64,000 bases of DNA from Cobetia amphilecti (GTDB lineage Bacteria > Pseudomonadota > Gammaproteobacteria > Pseudomonadales > Halomonadaceae): assembly GCF_030010415.1 (NCBI RefSeq), contig NZ_JASCSA010000002.1. One strand, given 5' to 3'. A program made the translations under genes and the position numbers. The notes beneath the pieces are model-generated. The model did not search any database and was not told the DNA's origin. It was given only the letters and a program-made list of their open reading frames with translations. Below, piece by piece: positions 52,479 to 63,812 of this stretch; positions within the stretch are counted from its first letter, which is position 1, and the number at the start of each line of letters is the position of its first letter.

Positions 52479-53125
52479 CGACGTCCTCTCCAATCCAAGG
52501 CCCCATCATCGGTGTCACCGGCGGTATCGGCAGCGGCAAGTCGAGCGTCGCGCGGCTATTCGGCGAGCTTGGCATCCAATGGGTGGATGCCGATGATGTC
52601 TCACGCGAGATCGTGCGCCCCGGCGAGACCGCACTGGCCGAGATCATCGCCCACTTCGGCGAATCGATCGTCACGGCGCAGGGCGAGCTTGATCGCGCCG
52701 CGCTGCGCGAGCGGATCTTCGCTGCCCCCGAGGAGCGCCAGTGGCTGGAGCGCTGCACCCATCCGCGTATCCGGGAGCGGATCGTACAGCACCTGGCAGC
52801 CATGACCAGTCCCTATCGCCTGCTGGTCTCTCCGCTGTTGTTCGAATCCGGCCAGGACAGCCTCGTCTCACGCACCCTGGTGGTGGATGTCAGCCAGGAT
52901 ATCCAGCTGGCGCGCACGCTGAGCCGCGATGGTGTCAGCGAAGCGCAGGTACGCGCCATCCTCGCCGCCCAGCTGCCACGTGAGACACGACTGGCCAAGG
53001 CCGACGATGTCATCGACAATGACGGAAGCCAGGCGCATCTTCGTGAACAGGTAGCGGCCATGGATGCCTACTATCGATCACTGAGCGCCCCCCATACACC
53101 GTTTCAGGACACCCCTCATGTCTGA
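52475..53125 (+). CDS. coaE: Dephospho-CoA kinase
   Basis: A 216-residue kinase for the last step of coenzyme A synthesis. The P-loop is GVTGGIGSGKSSVARL. VDADDVSREIV is the substrate-binding DADxxxR block, and VSPLLFESG the LID-side motif. The ATG overlaps the pilD stop, the usual gammaproteobacterial pilD-coaE-yacG order. Confidence 0.96.
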   Translation: MTTSSPIQGPIIGVTGGIGSGKSSVARLFGELGIQWVDADDVSREIVRPGETALAEIIAHFGESIVTAQGELDRAALRERIFAAPEERQWLERCTHPRIRERIVQHLAAMTSPYRLLVSPLLFESGQDSLVSRTLVVDVSQDIQLARTLSRDGVSEAQVRAILAAQLPRETRLAKADDVIDNDGSQAHLREQVAAMDAYYRSLSAPHTPFQDTPHV

Positions 53126-53363
53126 TGCCACCGCTTCCTACAATGGCAAGACACCATTGACCGTCGCTTGCCCGCAATGCCGTACCGACGTGGTATGGAG
53201 TGCCGCCAGCGAGTTTCGCCCCTTCTGCAGCAAGCGCTGCCAACTGCTCGATCTTGGCGCCTGGGCTGACGAATCCCACAGCATCGCCGGTGAGCCCGCC
53301 ATGGATGAAACCAGCATCGACGAGATGGTGGCGCGCATGGAGCGCGACATGCATCAGCAGTAG
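53118..53363 (+). CDS. yacG: DNA gyrase inhibitor YacG (zinc protein)
   Basis: An 81-residue protein with a four-cysteine zinc site (VACPQCRTDVVW and FCSKRCQLLDLGAWA), which in E. coli binds and inhibits gyrase. The C-terminal tail is acidic with Met/Glu-rich helix residues. It overlaps coaE by eight bases and is the last gene before a strong terminator. Confidence 0.93.
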   Translation: MSDATASYNGKTPLTVACPQCRTDVVWSAASEFRPFCSKRCQLLDLGAWADESHSIAGEPAMDETSIDEMVARMERDMHQQ

Positions 53364-53442
53364 CGCTCGACAGAGTCCTGCTGGTTCAGGCTGATGCAGA
53401 GCTAGACACTCAAGACGCTCGACAGCCAAGATGCTCGGCAAC

Positions 53443-53480
53443 AAAAAAGACCCTCGAGGCTAGCCTCGAGGGTCTTTTTT
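53443..53480. terminator. Bidirectional terminator between yacG and the MutT-ThiE gene
   Basis: A perfect 18-bp stem (53443-53460 with 53463-53480) with AAAAAA and TTTTTT at its feet, serving converging genes. Confidence 0.95.
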
Positions 53481-53511
53481 CGTTCAGGCAACTGCCATCA
53501 ACGCGCGATCA

Positions 53512-54465
53512 TCACTTCCAGAAATCACGGATCGATGCGATACCCTGGGCACCGACAGCGCGTGCGTGATCGCTGTCATAGCGGGACATGCCACCCAGCG
53601 CATAGACCGGCATGCACGCCTGCTCGACCAGCCCCTGGAAGTCATGCCAACCCAGCGGCGGACGCTCCGGATGCGACGGCGTCACACGCAGCGGCGACAG
53701 TGACACGAAGTCACACGCCACACGGCCGGCCTGGTCCAGCTGCTGCTGATCGTGGGTGGAGGCAGACAGCCACTTGTTGGCAGCAATCGGACGCTCGCCC
53801 TTTTCCGCCAGCTCCGCCAGACGCACGCTGGTCAGGTGGATACCATCCGCATCGACCTTGCCGAGCATGGACGGTTCAGCGTTGAGCAGCAGACGAGCAC
53901 CACGCGCATGACAGATCGCCAGCGCCTTCTCGGCACGCGCGATATAGGCCGCCTCACCCAGCTCCTTGGCGCGCAGCTGGACCAGACGCACGCCGTCCTC
54001 ATCCAGCGCACGCGTCAGACGCGTCTCGAAGACGTCCTCATCGGCCTCTTCCGGCGTGATCAGATACTCGCGCGGCAGCGAGACCGCCCGCAGAATCGGC
54101 AGATTCGCCGCCGGGAAGGCGTATTTGTAGAGGTCCTCGATCTCGACCCAGCGCACTGCCTGCCCTTCACGACCAAAGGGTTCGCCAGTGAACTGACGCG
54201 TTTCCCACACATCCAGCAGGATGTGCTTGTCCGGGTATTCATGATGAATACGGATCAGCGGCTGGGCACGAATGATCTCGATGCCCAGCTCTTCGCACAG
54301 CTCACGCTTGAGCGCTTCCAGACCGGTTTCGTAAGGCGCCAGCTTGCCACCCGGAAACTCCCACAAGCCGCCCTGATCCACCGTCGAGGGACGACGTGCA
54401 ATCAGGACCTGGCCCTGTTCGTTTAAGATGGCGGCAGCCGCCACGTGAACCCTTCGCTTCGGCAT
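53512..54465 (-). CDS. mutT: Nudix hydrolase (MutT) fused to a thiamine-phosphate-synthase-like domain
   Basis: A 317-residue fusion. Residues 1-130 are MutT-like: VHVAAAAILNEQGQVLIARR, then the Nudix box from GGKLAPYETG to ELCEELGI with the metal-binding REL.EE. This part would hydrolyse oxidised dGTP. Residues 150-317 resemble ThiE/TenI barrels (VRLVQLRAKELGEAAYIARA, GIHLTSVRLAEL and the phosphate loop YALGGM near the end) but lack several ThiE catalytic residues by eye. The same fusion is known from Pseudomonas beside argJ and secA, so the context fits. It is downstream of argJ on the same strand. Confidence 0.9.
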   Translation of the reverse strand: MPKRRVHVAAAAILNEQGQVLIARRPSTVDQGGLWEFPGGKLAPYETGLEALKRELCEELGIEIIRAQPLIRIHHEYPDKHILLDVWETRQFTGEPFGREGQAVRWVEIEDLYKYAFPAANLPILRAVSLPREYLITPEEADEDVFETRLTRALDEDGVRLVQLRAKELGEAAYIARAEKALAICHARGARLLLNAEPSMLGKVDADGIHLTSVRLAELAEKGERPIAANKWLSASTHDQQQLDQAGRVACDFVSLSPLRVTPSHPERPPLGWHDFQGLVEQACMPVYALGGMSRYDSDHARAVGAQGIASIRDFWK

Positions 54466-54572
54466 GATGCCTGTACCTTTGACTCGCGTTGTACATCCGA
54501 CTCCGCCTCGAGAGGCGAAGCCTGCGGGAGATATTGCATTACCGTTTCAGCGTAAGCCTTCGCTCTGGGGCG

Positions 54573-55796
54573 TCAGCTACGATAATCAGCGTTGATCGAG
54601 ACGTAATCGTGGGACAGATCCGATGTCCAGATGCGAGCTTCCTGCTGTCCACGTCCCAGGCGGATGCCGATCACCAGCTCTTCCTCGGCCATGGCAGCAC
54701 TGCCGGCGGCTTCGGTGTAGCTGTCGGCACGGCCGCCCTGTTCGACGATGGTGACGCCATTGAGCGTGATCGCGACACCCGTGACGTCCAGCTCTTCCAG
54801 CGGCGCACGTCCTACGGCCGCCAGAATGCGCCCCCAGTTGGCGTCGCTGGCATAGAGCGCTGTCTTGACCAGCGGCGAGTGCGCGACGGTAAAGCCGACG
54901 GCACGCGCCTCTTCCTGTGAACGTGCCTCGCTTACCTCGATGGTGACGAACTTGGTCGCCCCCTCGCCATCACGAATGATGGCCTGAGCCAGCTCGAGCA
55001 TGACCTCCGCCAGGGCGGCCTCGAACGCGATCAGGTCTTCACCCTCGACACGCCCGGCCTGCCCCGTGACAGCCAGCATGCAGGCGTCATTGGTGGAGGT
55101 ATCGGAATCGACGGTGATGCTGTTGAAGCTCTTGACCACCACCCGGCGCAGCATGGCATCGAGCGCCGGCTGGTCGATGGCGAGATCAGCATCGGTGGCC
55201 ACGAAGCCCAGCATGGTCGCCATGTTCGGGCAGATCATGCCGGAGCCCTTGGAGGCACCCGCCAGCGTCACGCTCTCGCCATTGCTCAGCGCAAGCGTCC
55301 GCCAGCTGCCCTTGGGCCGAGTATCGGTGGTCATGATGCCATGTGCCGCGGCAGACCAGTCGCCCTCGCCCAGGTTGGCAAAGGCTGTCGGCAGCGCCGC
55401 CGTCAGGCGATCCATCGGCAGCGGTTCACCGATCACGCCGGTCGAGAACGGCAGCACTGCCTTTGCATCACAGCCGGCGATCTCCGCCAAGGCCTGGCAG
55501 GTCGCGCGAGCATCGGTCATGCCCTGCTCGCCGGTCCCCGCATTGGCATTGCCGGTGTTGATCACCAGATAACGCGGCCCTTCGGCGCCTGCCGTGAGGT
55601 GCTCACGTGCGACATGGACCGGTGCCGCGCAGAAGGCATTGCGGGTAAAAGTGCCTGCAAGACGCGACCCTGCCTCGAGGGCCATGATCACCAGATCACG
55701 ACGACCCGGCTTCTTGATACCGGCTTCAGCAACCCCGATCTGAAAGCCGGCAATCGCCGGCATGTCAGCGGGAAAAGTGGAAGGCCCTACCGCCAT
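54573..55796 (-). CDS. argJ: Glutamate N-acetyltransferase / amino-acid acetyltransferase
   Basis: A 407-residue enzyme that transfers acetyl from N-acetylornithine to glutamate in the arginine cycle (and, in bifunctional forms, from acetyl-CoA). The precursor self-cleaves before a Thr; the site here is in SKGSGMICPNMATMLGF (about residues 185-201), with Thr as nucleophile. SFNSITVDSDTSTND and VKTALYASDANWGRIL are typical blocks. It lies between secA and mutT-thiE on the same strand, as in Pseudomonas. GGAG is nine bases before the ATG. Confidence 0.95.
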   Translation of the reverse strand: MAVGPSTFPADMPAIAGFQIGVAEAGIKKPGRRDLVIMALEAGSRLAGTFTRNAFCAAPVHVAREHLTAGAEGPRYLVINTGNANAGTGEQGMTDARATCQALAEIAGCDAKAVLPFSTGVIGEPLPMDRLTAALPTAFANLGEGDWSAAAHGIMTTDTRPKGSWRTLALSNGESVTLAGASKGSGMICPNMATMLGFVATDADLAIDQPALDAMLRRVVVKSFNSITVDSDTSTNDACMLAVTGQAGRVEGEDLIAFEAALAEVMLELAQAIIRDGEGATKFVTIEVSEARSQEEARAVGFTVAHSPLVKTALYASDANWGRILAAVGRAPLEELDVTGVAITLNGVTIVEQGGRADSYTEAAGSAAMAEEELVIGIRLGRGQQEARIWTSDLSHDYVSINADYRS

Positions 55797-55885
55797 CGCT
55801 CACGTCTCCAATCATGGTGTTCTGTGACAACTGCCCCCTGCGAGCCGAATCGACGTGACGCGCAGGGAGGCTGTTTGGCGCAGTG

Positions 55886-58648
<2,763 letters not shown>

Positions 58649-58658
58649 ATTCTGTCCT
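58649..58658 (-). promoter_or_regulatory. secA ribosome-binding site, one arm of a long-range 10-bp helix
   Basis: On the minus strand AGGACAGAAT contains the secA Shine-Dalgarno AGGA and runs right up to the ATG. Its exact complement is at the end of the leader gene (58826-58835 in window coordinates). The pairing would hide the whole ribosome site. Confidence 0.8.
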
Positions 58659-58663
58659 TGTAC

Positions 58664-58683
58664 GTGACCCGGGGCCGGGTCAC
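58664..58683 (-). promoter_or_regulatory. Hairpin just upstream of the secA ribosome site
   Basis: GTGACCCGG (58664-58672) and CCGGGTCAC (58675-58683) make a perfect 9-bp stem, four bases from the AAGGA of secA. It could stack on the long-range helix that sequesters the site. Confidence 0.7.
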
Positions 58684-58823
58684 GCCTTCACATATCATGA
58701 CACTCAAGCGCTGCCGCCAAACGCGATGACAGGGCAGCTCGATGTGGCCCGGGGCCCATCAGGCATTACGCTCGAAAGAGAAAACGAACCTCATCATCCG
58801 CGGCGCGAACGATGAACGGGGTG

Positions 58824-59204
58824 TCAGGACAGAATGGGCGGCGCACGCGGCGCGATGGCATTGACGAGGCCACGCAGCAGGACGCGTGTGCAGGAAACGA
58901 AGGAGCGCTGGCGCGGGAGGTTGGGGCTGGCCTGGGGCGCACGACGCACCCGCTTGCGCAGGCAGCGCAGCCCCTGACGGCGACTCTCGGCACGAATCAC
59001 CGCGGGTGCCAGCAACTGGATGCTGGCCAGCGTCAGATTGACGCGCTCGACCTGCGCTGCGCTCAGTCCAGCGGGGAACAGACAGCTGAGCAGCAGGCCT
59101 GCCAGCAGCCAGCGCGGCGCCGTGCGTACCGACCAGCGACGCGAAGCGCCGCTACCGGAATCCGGTAACGCACGAGGGCGTGCTGTGGCATCGACAGGGC
59201 TCAT
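58824..59204 (-). CDS. Putative SecM-like secretion-monitor leader peptide with RAPP arrest motif
   Basis: A 126-residue protein encoded directly upstream of secA on the same strand, with no recognised domain. A long basic N-region (residues 1-31) precedes a hydrophobic core WLLAGLLLSCLFPAGLSAA (32-50) with a likely signal-peptidase site after residue 49 or 50. The mature part is short, basic and Pro-rich. The end reads LVNAIAPRAPPILS: Arg120-Ala121-Pro122-Pro123 plus three residues. RAPP is the core of known arrest peptides ApdA and ApdP and resembles RAGP of SecM. The last codons pair with the secA ribosome site. The Shine-Dalgarno is weak (GGAG eleven bases away). I infer that stalling here controls secA; no family match could be checked. 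Confidence 0.65.
   Translation of the reverse strand: MSPVDATARPRALPDSGSGASRRWSVRTAPRWLLAGLLLSCLFPAGLSAAQVERVNLTLASIQLLAPAVIRAESRRQGLRCLRKRVRRAPQASPNLPRQRSFVSCTRVLLRGLVNAIAPRAPPILS
58826..58835 (-). promoter_or_regulatory. Leader-gene arm complementary to the secA ribosome site
   Basis: On the minus strand ATTCTGTCCT spans the last three sense codons (Ile124, Leu125, Ser126) and the first base of the stop codon. It is the exact complement of AGGACAGAAT at the secA start. A ribosome halted at Pro122/Pro123 would cover it. Confidence 0.8.
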
Positions 59205-59266
59205 GCTGTTGCCGGACTCCCGCTCATGATAGATTGCCGGAAATCACTGAACCGGCATGCAAGCCC

Positions 59267-59746
59267 ATGAGTATAAAGGCTAAGCGTTTCCGCGCCCAGC
59301 CCGCGGCGCGCCTGTTGAACGGCAAGGGGCAACTTGGCAGCGTCATGCGCCAGGCGCGCATGCTCGAGCAGGCCCAGCTGCACCTGCGTACTGCACTGCC
59401 CAAGGACATGCAGGAACAGGTCTTCGTCGGCGGCTATCACGATGACACCTTGACGTTGATCACCAGCCGCGCCTCCTGGCTGACCTGGCTGCGCTATGAG
59501 CAGCGTCGCCTGATCAGTGTGCTGCGCGAGCTGCCAGAACTCGCCACCCTCGCCCGCCTGGCCTTCAAGGTCCGCCCGATCCGCCCGGCCTTCGTGCCCG
59601 CACGCCAACCACGCCACCTGCCAGAGGCTGCCGCGGAACACCTGCTGGATTGCGCCTCACACACCCGGGACGAGCGTCTGCGCCTCGCCCTGGAGCGACT
59701 GGCGGCCCACGCATCGGATTCGAGCGACGACACCGAGACGCCCTGA
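59267..59746 (+). CDS. dciA: DciA-like replicative helicase-loader protein (DUF721)
   Basis: A 159-residue protein of the DUF721/DciA family, the ancestral loader of DnaB helicase in bacteria lacking DnaC. The DUF721 core includes LGSVMRQARMLEQAQLHL, DTLTLITSRASWLTWLRYEQ and LARLAFKVRP. The start at 59267 follows the family; the frame is open further upstream. It sits between lpxC and secA as in Pseudomonas, but here it is on the plus strand, opposite to both, and divergent from the leader gene with 62 bases between starts. Confidence 0.85.
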   Translation: MSIKAKRFRAQPAARLLNGKGQLGSVMRQARMLEQAQLHLRTALPKDMQEQVFVGGYHDDTLTLITSRASWLTWLRYEQRRLISVLRELPELATLARLAFKVRPIRPAFVPARQPRHLPEAAAEHLLDCASHTRDERLRLALERLAAHASDSSDDTETP

Positions 59747-59777
59747 GCCAACTCAAGCATTTCTTGTCTGGCATGCA

Positions 59778-59813
59778 AACAGCCGCGCCGCCCTTTTGGG
59801 CGGCGCGGCTGTT
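59778..59813. terminator. Strong hairpin terminator between dciA and lpxC
   Basis: A 16-bp perfect stem (59778-59793 with 59798-59813) and a TTTT loop. T-rich sequence (GTCGTTT) follows on the plus strand. It serves the convergent genes. Confidence 0.85.
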
Positions 59814-59962
59814 GTCGTTTCCATCTCCGGCTGGCTAAGGCCGGAGCAGTGCTGTCAGGCTGGACGGGCTAGGTCACAGTGTTCTGCTCGTACTGTCTCT
59901 CTGAGTGCTTTTCTTCTGAAATACCTCGTCTTGCAGCTTTCGCAGATGTCATTGGCCTCGAC

Positions 59963-60874
59963 TCAGACGGCAAGCGCCGGAGAAGCATAGGAAATCGGCA
60001 TCGCATCGGAGTTCTCGAAGGTGACGATCTCGTAGCTGTCGGCATTTTCCAGCAGCGCGCGGCACAGCATGTTGTTGAGGCCATGACCGGACTTGTAGCC
60101 ACGGAACTCACCGATGATGCTGTGACCCAGCTGGTAGAGGTCGCCGATGGCGTCCAGTACCTTGTGCTTGACGAACTCATCGTCGTAACGCAGGCCTTCA
60201 TCGTTGAGGATGCGATAGTCATCGACGACGATGGCGTTGTCGAGGCTTCCGCCCAGCGCGAGGTTCTGGGAGCGCAGGAACTCGAGATCACGCATGAAAC
60301 CGAAGGTACGCGCACGAGACACTTCCTTGACGAAGGAGGTGGTAGAGAAGTCGACCGTGGTGGTCTGCTTCTGCTGTTCGAACACCGGGTGATCGAAGTC
60401 GATGGCGAAGGACACCTTGAAGCCGTTGTGCGGCAGGAAGGTCGCGACCTTGTCACCATCACGCACTTCGATCTCGCGCTTGATGCGGATGAACTTCTTG
60501 AGCGACGACTGCTCCTGGATACCAGCGGACTGGATCAGGAAGACGAACGGACCCGCGCTGCCGTCCATGATCGGCACTTCGGGAGCGGACAGCTCGACGA
60601 AGCAGTTGTCGATGCCCAGGCCTGCGAAGGCGGACATCAGGTGCTCGACGGTCGTCACCTTGGCTTCACCGTTGGAAACGGCGGTGCACATGGTGGTGTC
60701 ACGGACGCTCATCGCATCGGCACGGATATGAGCCTGCGGCTCGAGATCGGTACGGATGAAGACGATGCCGGTGTTGACCGGAGCGGGACGCAGCGTCAGG
60801 TAAACCTTGTCACCTGAGTGCAGACCAACGCCTGTGGCGCGGATCGTATTCTGGAGTGTTTTTTGTCGAATCAT
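59963..60874 (-). CDS. lpxC: UDP-3-O-acyl-N-acetylglucosamine deacetylase LpxC
   Basis: A 303-residue zinc deacetylase, the committed step of lipid A synthesis. Zinc and catalytic residues are visible: His in TVEHLMSAFAGLGIDN, Glu/Asp in EVPIMDGSAGPF, His/Asp in KHKVLDAIGDLYQLG, and His in GYKSGHGLNNML. The frame is open to 60943, but the family starts MIRQ(R/K)TL, so the start is 60874. It is downstream of ftsZ after a hairpin and probably has its own promoter. Confidence 0.97.
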   Translation of the reverse strand: MIRQKTLQNTIRATGVGLHSGDKVYLTLRPAPVNTGIVFIRTDLEPQAHIRADAMSVRDTTMCTAVSNGEAKVTTVEHLMSAFAGLGIDNCFVELSAPEVPIMDGSAGPFVFLIQSAGIQEQSSLKKFIRIKREIEVRDGDKVATFLPHNGFKVSFAIDFDHPVFEQQKQTTTVDFSTTSFVKEVSRARTFGFMRDLEFLRSQNLALGGSLDNAIVVDDYRILNDEGLRYDDEFVKHKVLDAIGDLYQLGHSIIGEFRGYKSGHGLNNMLCRALLENADSYEIVTFENSDAMPISYASPALAV

Positions 60875-60914
60875 AGGGAGATAGCCAGTCAGCCTGAATT
60901 TGGAAACAGTGTTC

Positions 60915-60943
60915 ATGATAACAGCAATGCAGGAATTCAACAA
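60915..60943 (-). promoter_or_regulatory. Candidate lpxC promoter
   Basis: On the minus strand TTGTTG (60943-60938), 17 bases and TATCAT (60920-60915) lie about 40 bases before the lpxC ATG. Confidence 0.45.
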
Positions 60944-61324
60944 ATTGTCACCTGCCGCTGTTAGGGAAATTCAACATTGCCTTTCGAGCACCATTGAGGC
61001 TGACCCGCGCGCCTGCTGGCCTCGTGCTGAGTATGAACACGCAATCACCAAACAGTTCTCACTCGCACTGCCATAAAACGATAATCAATGTGCAAGACAG
61101 CTTGAAGACCTTCCTCCTTACGCGCCCACGGCACTGGCGGATGCACCCGCAACGCACAGGCAGCGCCCCGCGCCGGCGGCGAAAGCCCCTTTTGTCTGCC
61201 CCGGAAACGACTTCACCCACCCGGGAAGCCCCGGATGGGTGAAGTCAGACTCATGATGAGCCGTGTCATCTCGATCTCATGCCGACAGGCGCATGAGCGT
61301 CAATGACGTGTCAGTCAGTGCGCA
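60944..61324. other. ftsZ-lpxC intergenic region
   Basis: It holds the ftsZ terminator hairpin (separate entry) and an AT-rich upstream part of the lpxC promoter. I see no gene. Confidence 0.5.
61209..61246 (-). terminator. Hairpin downstream of ftsZ
   Basis: GACTTCACCCA (61209-61219) pairs perfectly with TGGGTGAAGTC (61236-61246), with further GC pairing inside. It is about 80 bases past the ftsZ stop on the minus strand. The T-tract is short. Confidence 0.65.
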
Positions 61325-62491
61325 TCAGTCAGCCTGGCGACGCAGGAAGGCCGGGATATCGAGATAGTCATCCATATCACGCGACTTGCGCGGCTCCGAC
61401 TTCTTGGCTGCCGCTTCCTGCTCTTCCTTGGCCTGACGGGTGACCGTCGGCGTCTGCAGGCTGCGGTAATCCGCCGGCTTCTCGACGGTACGCTTGGCCG
61501 GTGCCGTTTCACGCGCCGCCGGCTTCTCGACGCGACCGTCGAGACCCGCCGCCACGACAGTGACACGCAGCTCGTCGGTCATGTCCATGTCGATGGACGT
61601 CCCGACCACGATGGTGGCGTCCGGAGAAGCGAACTCCTGCACGGTGGCACCCACATCGTTGAATTCACCGATGGAGAGGTCCGGGCCAGCCGTGATGTTG
61701 ACCAGGATACCGCGCGCGCCGTGCAGATCGATGTCTTCGAGCAGCGGGCTGCGAATGGCCTTCTCGGCGGCTTCACGAGCACGGTTCTCGCCGATGGCGT
61801 CACCGGTCCCCATCATCGCCATGCCCATCTCGGACATGACAGTGCGCACGTCGGCGAAATCGACGTTGATGATACCCGGGCTGGTGATCAGCTCCGCGAT
61901 CCCCTGCACGGCACCCAGCAACACGTCGTTGGCGGCGCTGAAGGCGCTCAGCAGGCTGGCGCTCTTGCCCAGCACAGACAGCAGCTTCTCGTTGGGGATG
62001 GTGATCAGGGAGTCGACGTGCTCGGAGAGCTCCTTCATGCCCTGCTCTGCCGCCTTCTGACGACGCGGCCCTTCGAACGGGAACGGACGCGTGACGACGG
62101 CCACGGTCAAGATGCCCAGTTCCTTGGCGACCTGCGCCACGACAGGAGCACCGCCGGTACCGGTACCACCCCCCATGCCAGCCGTGATGAAGACCATGTC
62201 GGCGCCTTGCAGCAGCTCGACGATACGCTCACGGTCTTCCATCGCCGCCTGGCGGCCCACTTCCGGGTTGGCGCCAGCGCCAAGGCCCTTGGTGATTTCA
62301 CTGCCCAGCTGCAGGACAGTCTTGGCGGCCACGCGCTTGAGCGCCTGAGCATCGGTGTTGGCGCAGATGAACTCGACGCCTTCGATGTTGCTCTCGACCA
62401 TGTGATTGACGGCGTTACCACCGCCGCCGCCAACACCGATCACCTTGATGACCGCGCTGCTGGAGGGTGCGTTATCTACCAGTTCGAACAT
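61325..62491 (-). CDS. ftsZ: Cell division GTPase FtsZ
   Basis: A 388-residue tubulin homologue that forms the division ring. The GTP-binding signature GGGTGTGGAPVVAQVA and the T3/T7 loops (NIDFA-type, here NVDFADVRTVMSEMG) are intact. The conserved C-terminal peptide DYLDIPAFLRRQAD binds FtsA and ZipA. AGGAGAC lies seven bases before ATG 62491; an ATG seven codons earlier is less likely. It is 40 bases after ftsA. Confidence 0.98.
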   Translation of the reverse strand: MFELVDNAPSSSAVIKVIGVGGGGGNAVNHMVESNIEGVEFICANTDAQALKRVAAKTVLQLGSEITKGLGAGANPEVGRQAAMEDRERIVELLQGADMVFITAGMGGGTGTGGAPVVAQVAKELGILTVAVVTRPFPFEGPRRQKAAEQGMKELSEHVDSLITIPNEKLLSVLGKSASLLSAFSAANDVLLGAVQGIAELITSPGIINVDFADVRTVMSEMGMAMMGTGDAIGENRAREAAEKAIRSPLLEDIDLHGARGILVNITAGPDLSIGEFNDVGATVQEFASPDATIVVGTSIDMDMTDELRVTVVAAGLDGRVEKPAARETAPAKRTVEKPADYRSLQTPTVTRQAKEEQEAAAKKSEPRKSRDMDDYLDIPAFLRRQAD

Positions 62492-62531
62492 ATGCCCTGT
62501 CTCCTGGATCACAGTCTTTCTGTAATCCCTG

Positions 62532-63812
62532 TCAGAAATTTCCCTTGAACCAGCCCTTGATCCGCTCCAGCGTGGAGGTGTCGTGCTCTTGGCCGTGAAC
62601 GCGTCGCGCGGCAGATTCCTCTCTGCGCACCGCGACGGTCGTCGACGATGGCGTGTGCCGCTCCTGTTTCATCCCATAATGTAGCAAACCCACACCCGTG
62701 GAATAAATCGGATTGCGGACCACATCCGCCAGTCCACGCACATTTTGCGGGCAAGCGATGCGAACCGGCATGTGGAAGATCTCCTCCGCCAGCTCAACGA
62801 CACCTTCCATGCGTGACGTTCCACCCGTCAGAACCACGCCCGCAGCCACGAGATCTTCATAGCCACTGCGACGCAATTCATCGCGGACCAGGGTGAACAG
62901 TTCCTCATACCTGGGCTCGACCACTTCGGCCAACGCTTGACGGGACAGATCACGTGCCGGTCGGTCACCGACACTCGGCACCTTGATCGTCTCGTCGCTG
63001 GAGGCCAGCTGGGTCAGAGCACAGGCATACTTGACCTTGATTTCTTCTGCATATTGCGTCGGTGTGCGCAGCGCCATGGCGATGTCATTCGTGACCTGAT
63101 CACCCGCGATGGGGATCACAGCCGTATGACGAATGGCACCTTCGGTGAAGACGGCGATATCCGTGGTACCACCGCCGATATCCACCATGCACACACCCAA
63201 TTCACGCTCATCCTCGGTCAGAACCGCATGACTCGAGGCGAGCTGCTCGAGAATGATGTCGTCGACTTCGAGCCCGCAGCGACGCACGCACTTCTCGATA
63301 TTCTGCACGGCATTCAGTGCAGCAGTGACCAGGTGAACGCGCGCCTCAAGACGCACCCCGGACATGCCCAACGGCTCGCGAATACCTTCCTGACGGTCAA
63401 TGGCATATTCCTGCGGCAGCACGTGAAGAATGCGCTGACCTTCAGAAATCGCTCGAGCGCGCGCCGAGTCGATCACGCGTTCGATATCAGACGGCGTCAC
63501 TTCGCGATCCTTGATCGCCACGACACCATCGGAATTCATCGAACTGATATGACTGCCGGCGATGCCCACATATACCGAGTGGATATCGCAGCCGGCCATC
63601 AACTCAGCCTCCTCCACTGCGCGCTGAATCGACTGTACGGTCGATTCGATGTTGATCACCACACCCTTCTTCATGCCACGTGAAGGGTGGGAGCCAATTC
63701 CCGCAATTTCGATACCGCCATCATCGGTCGGCTGACCCACGATCGCGACTACCTTGGAGGTTCCGATGTCCAGCCCGACCACCATATCCTGTGATTTGGA
63801 ATGTCCTGCCAT
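62532..63812 (-). CDS. ftsA: Cell division protein FtsA
   Basis: A 426-residue actin-like protein that tethers FtsZ to the membrane. Phosphate loops are VVGLDIGTSKVVAIVG and CMVDIGGGTTDIAVF, and the adenosine motif is AAGVVLTGGTSRMEG. The SHS2 1C domain is intact, and the C-terminal amphipathic anchor LERIKGWFKGNF is present. ftsZ follows on the same strand. Confidence 0.97.
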   Translation of the reverse strand: MAGHSKSQDMVVGLDIGTSKVVAIVGQPTDDGGIEIAGIGSHPSRGMKKGVVINIESTVQSIQRAVEEAELMAGCDIHSVYVGIAGSHISSMNSDGVVAIKDREVTPSDIERVIDSARARAISEGQRILHVLPQEYAIDRQEGIREPLGMSGVRLEARVHLVTAALNAVQNIEKCVRRCGLEVDDIILEQLASSHAVLTEDERELGVCMVDIGGGTTDIAVFTEGAIRHTAVIPIAGDQVTNDIAMALRTPTQYAEEIKVKYACALTQLASSDETIKVPSVGDRPARDLSRQALAEVVEPRYEELFTLVRDELRRSGYEDLVAAGVVLTGGTSRMEGVVELAEEIFHMPVRIACPQNVRGLADVVRNPIYSTGVGLLHYGMKQERHTPSSTTVAVRREESAARRVHGQEHDTSTLERIKGWFKGNF

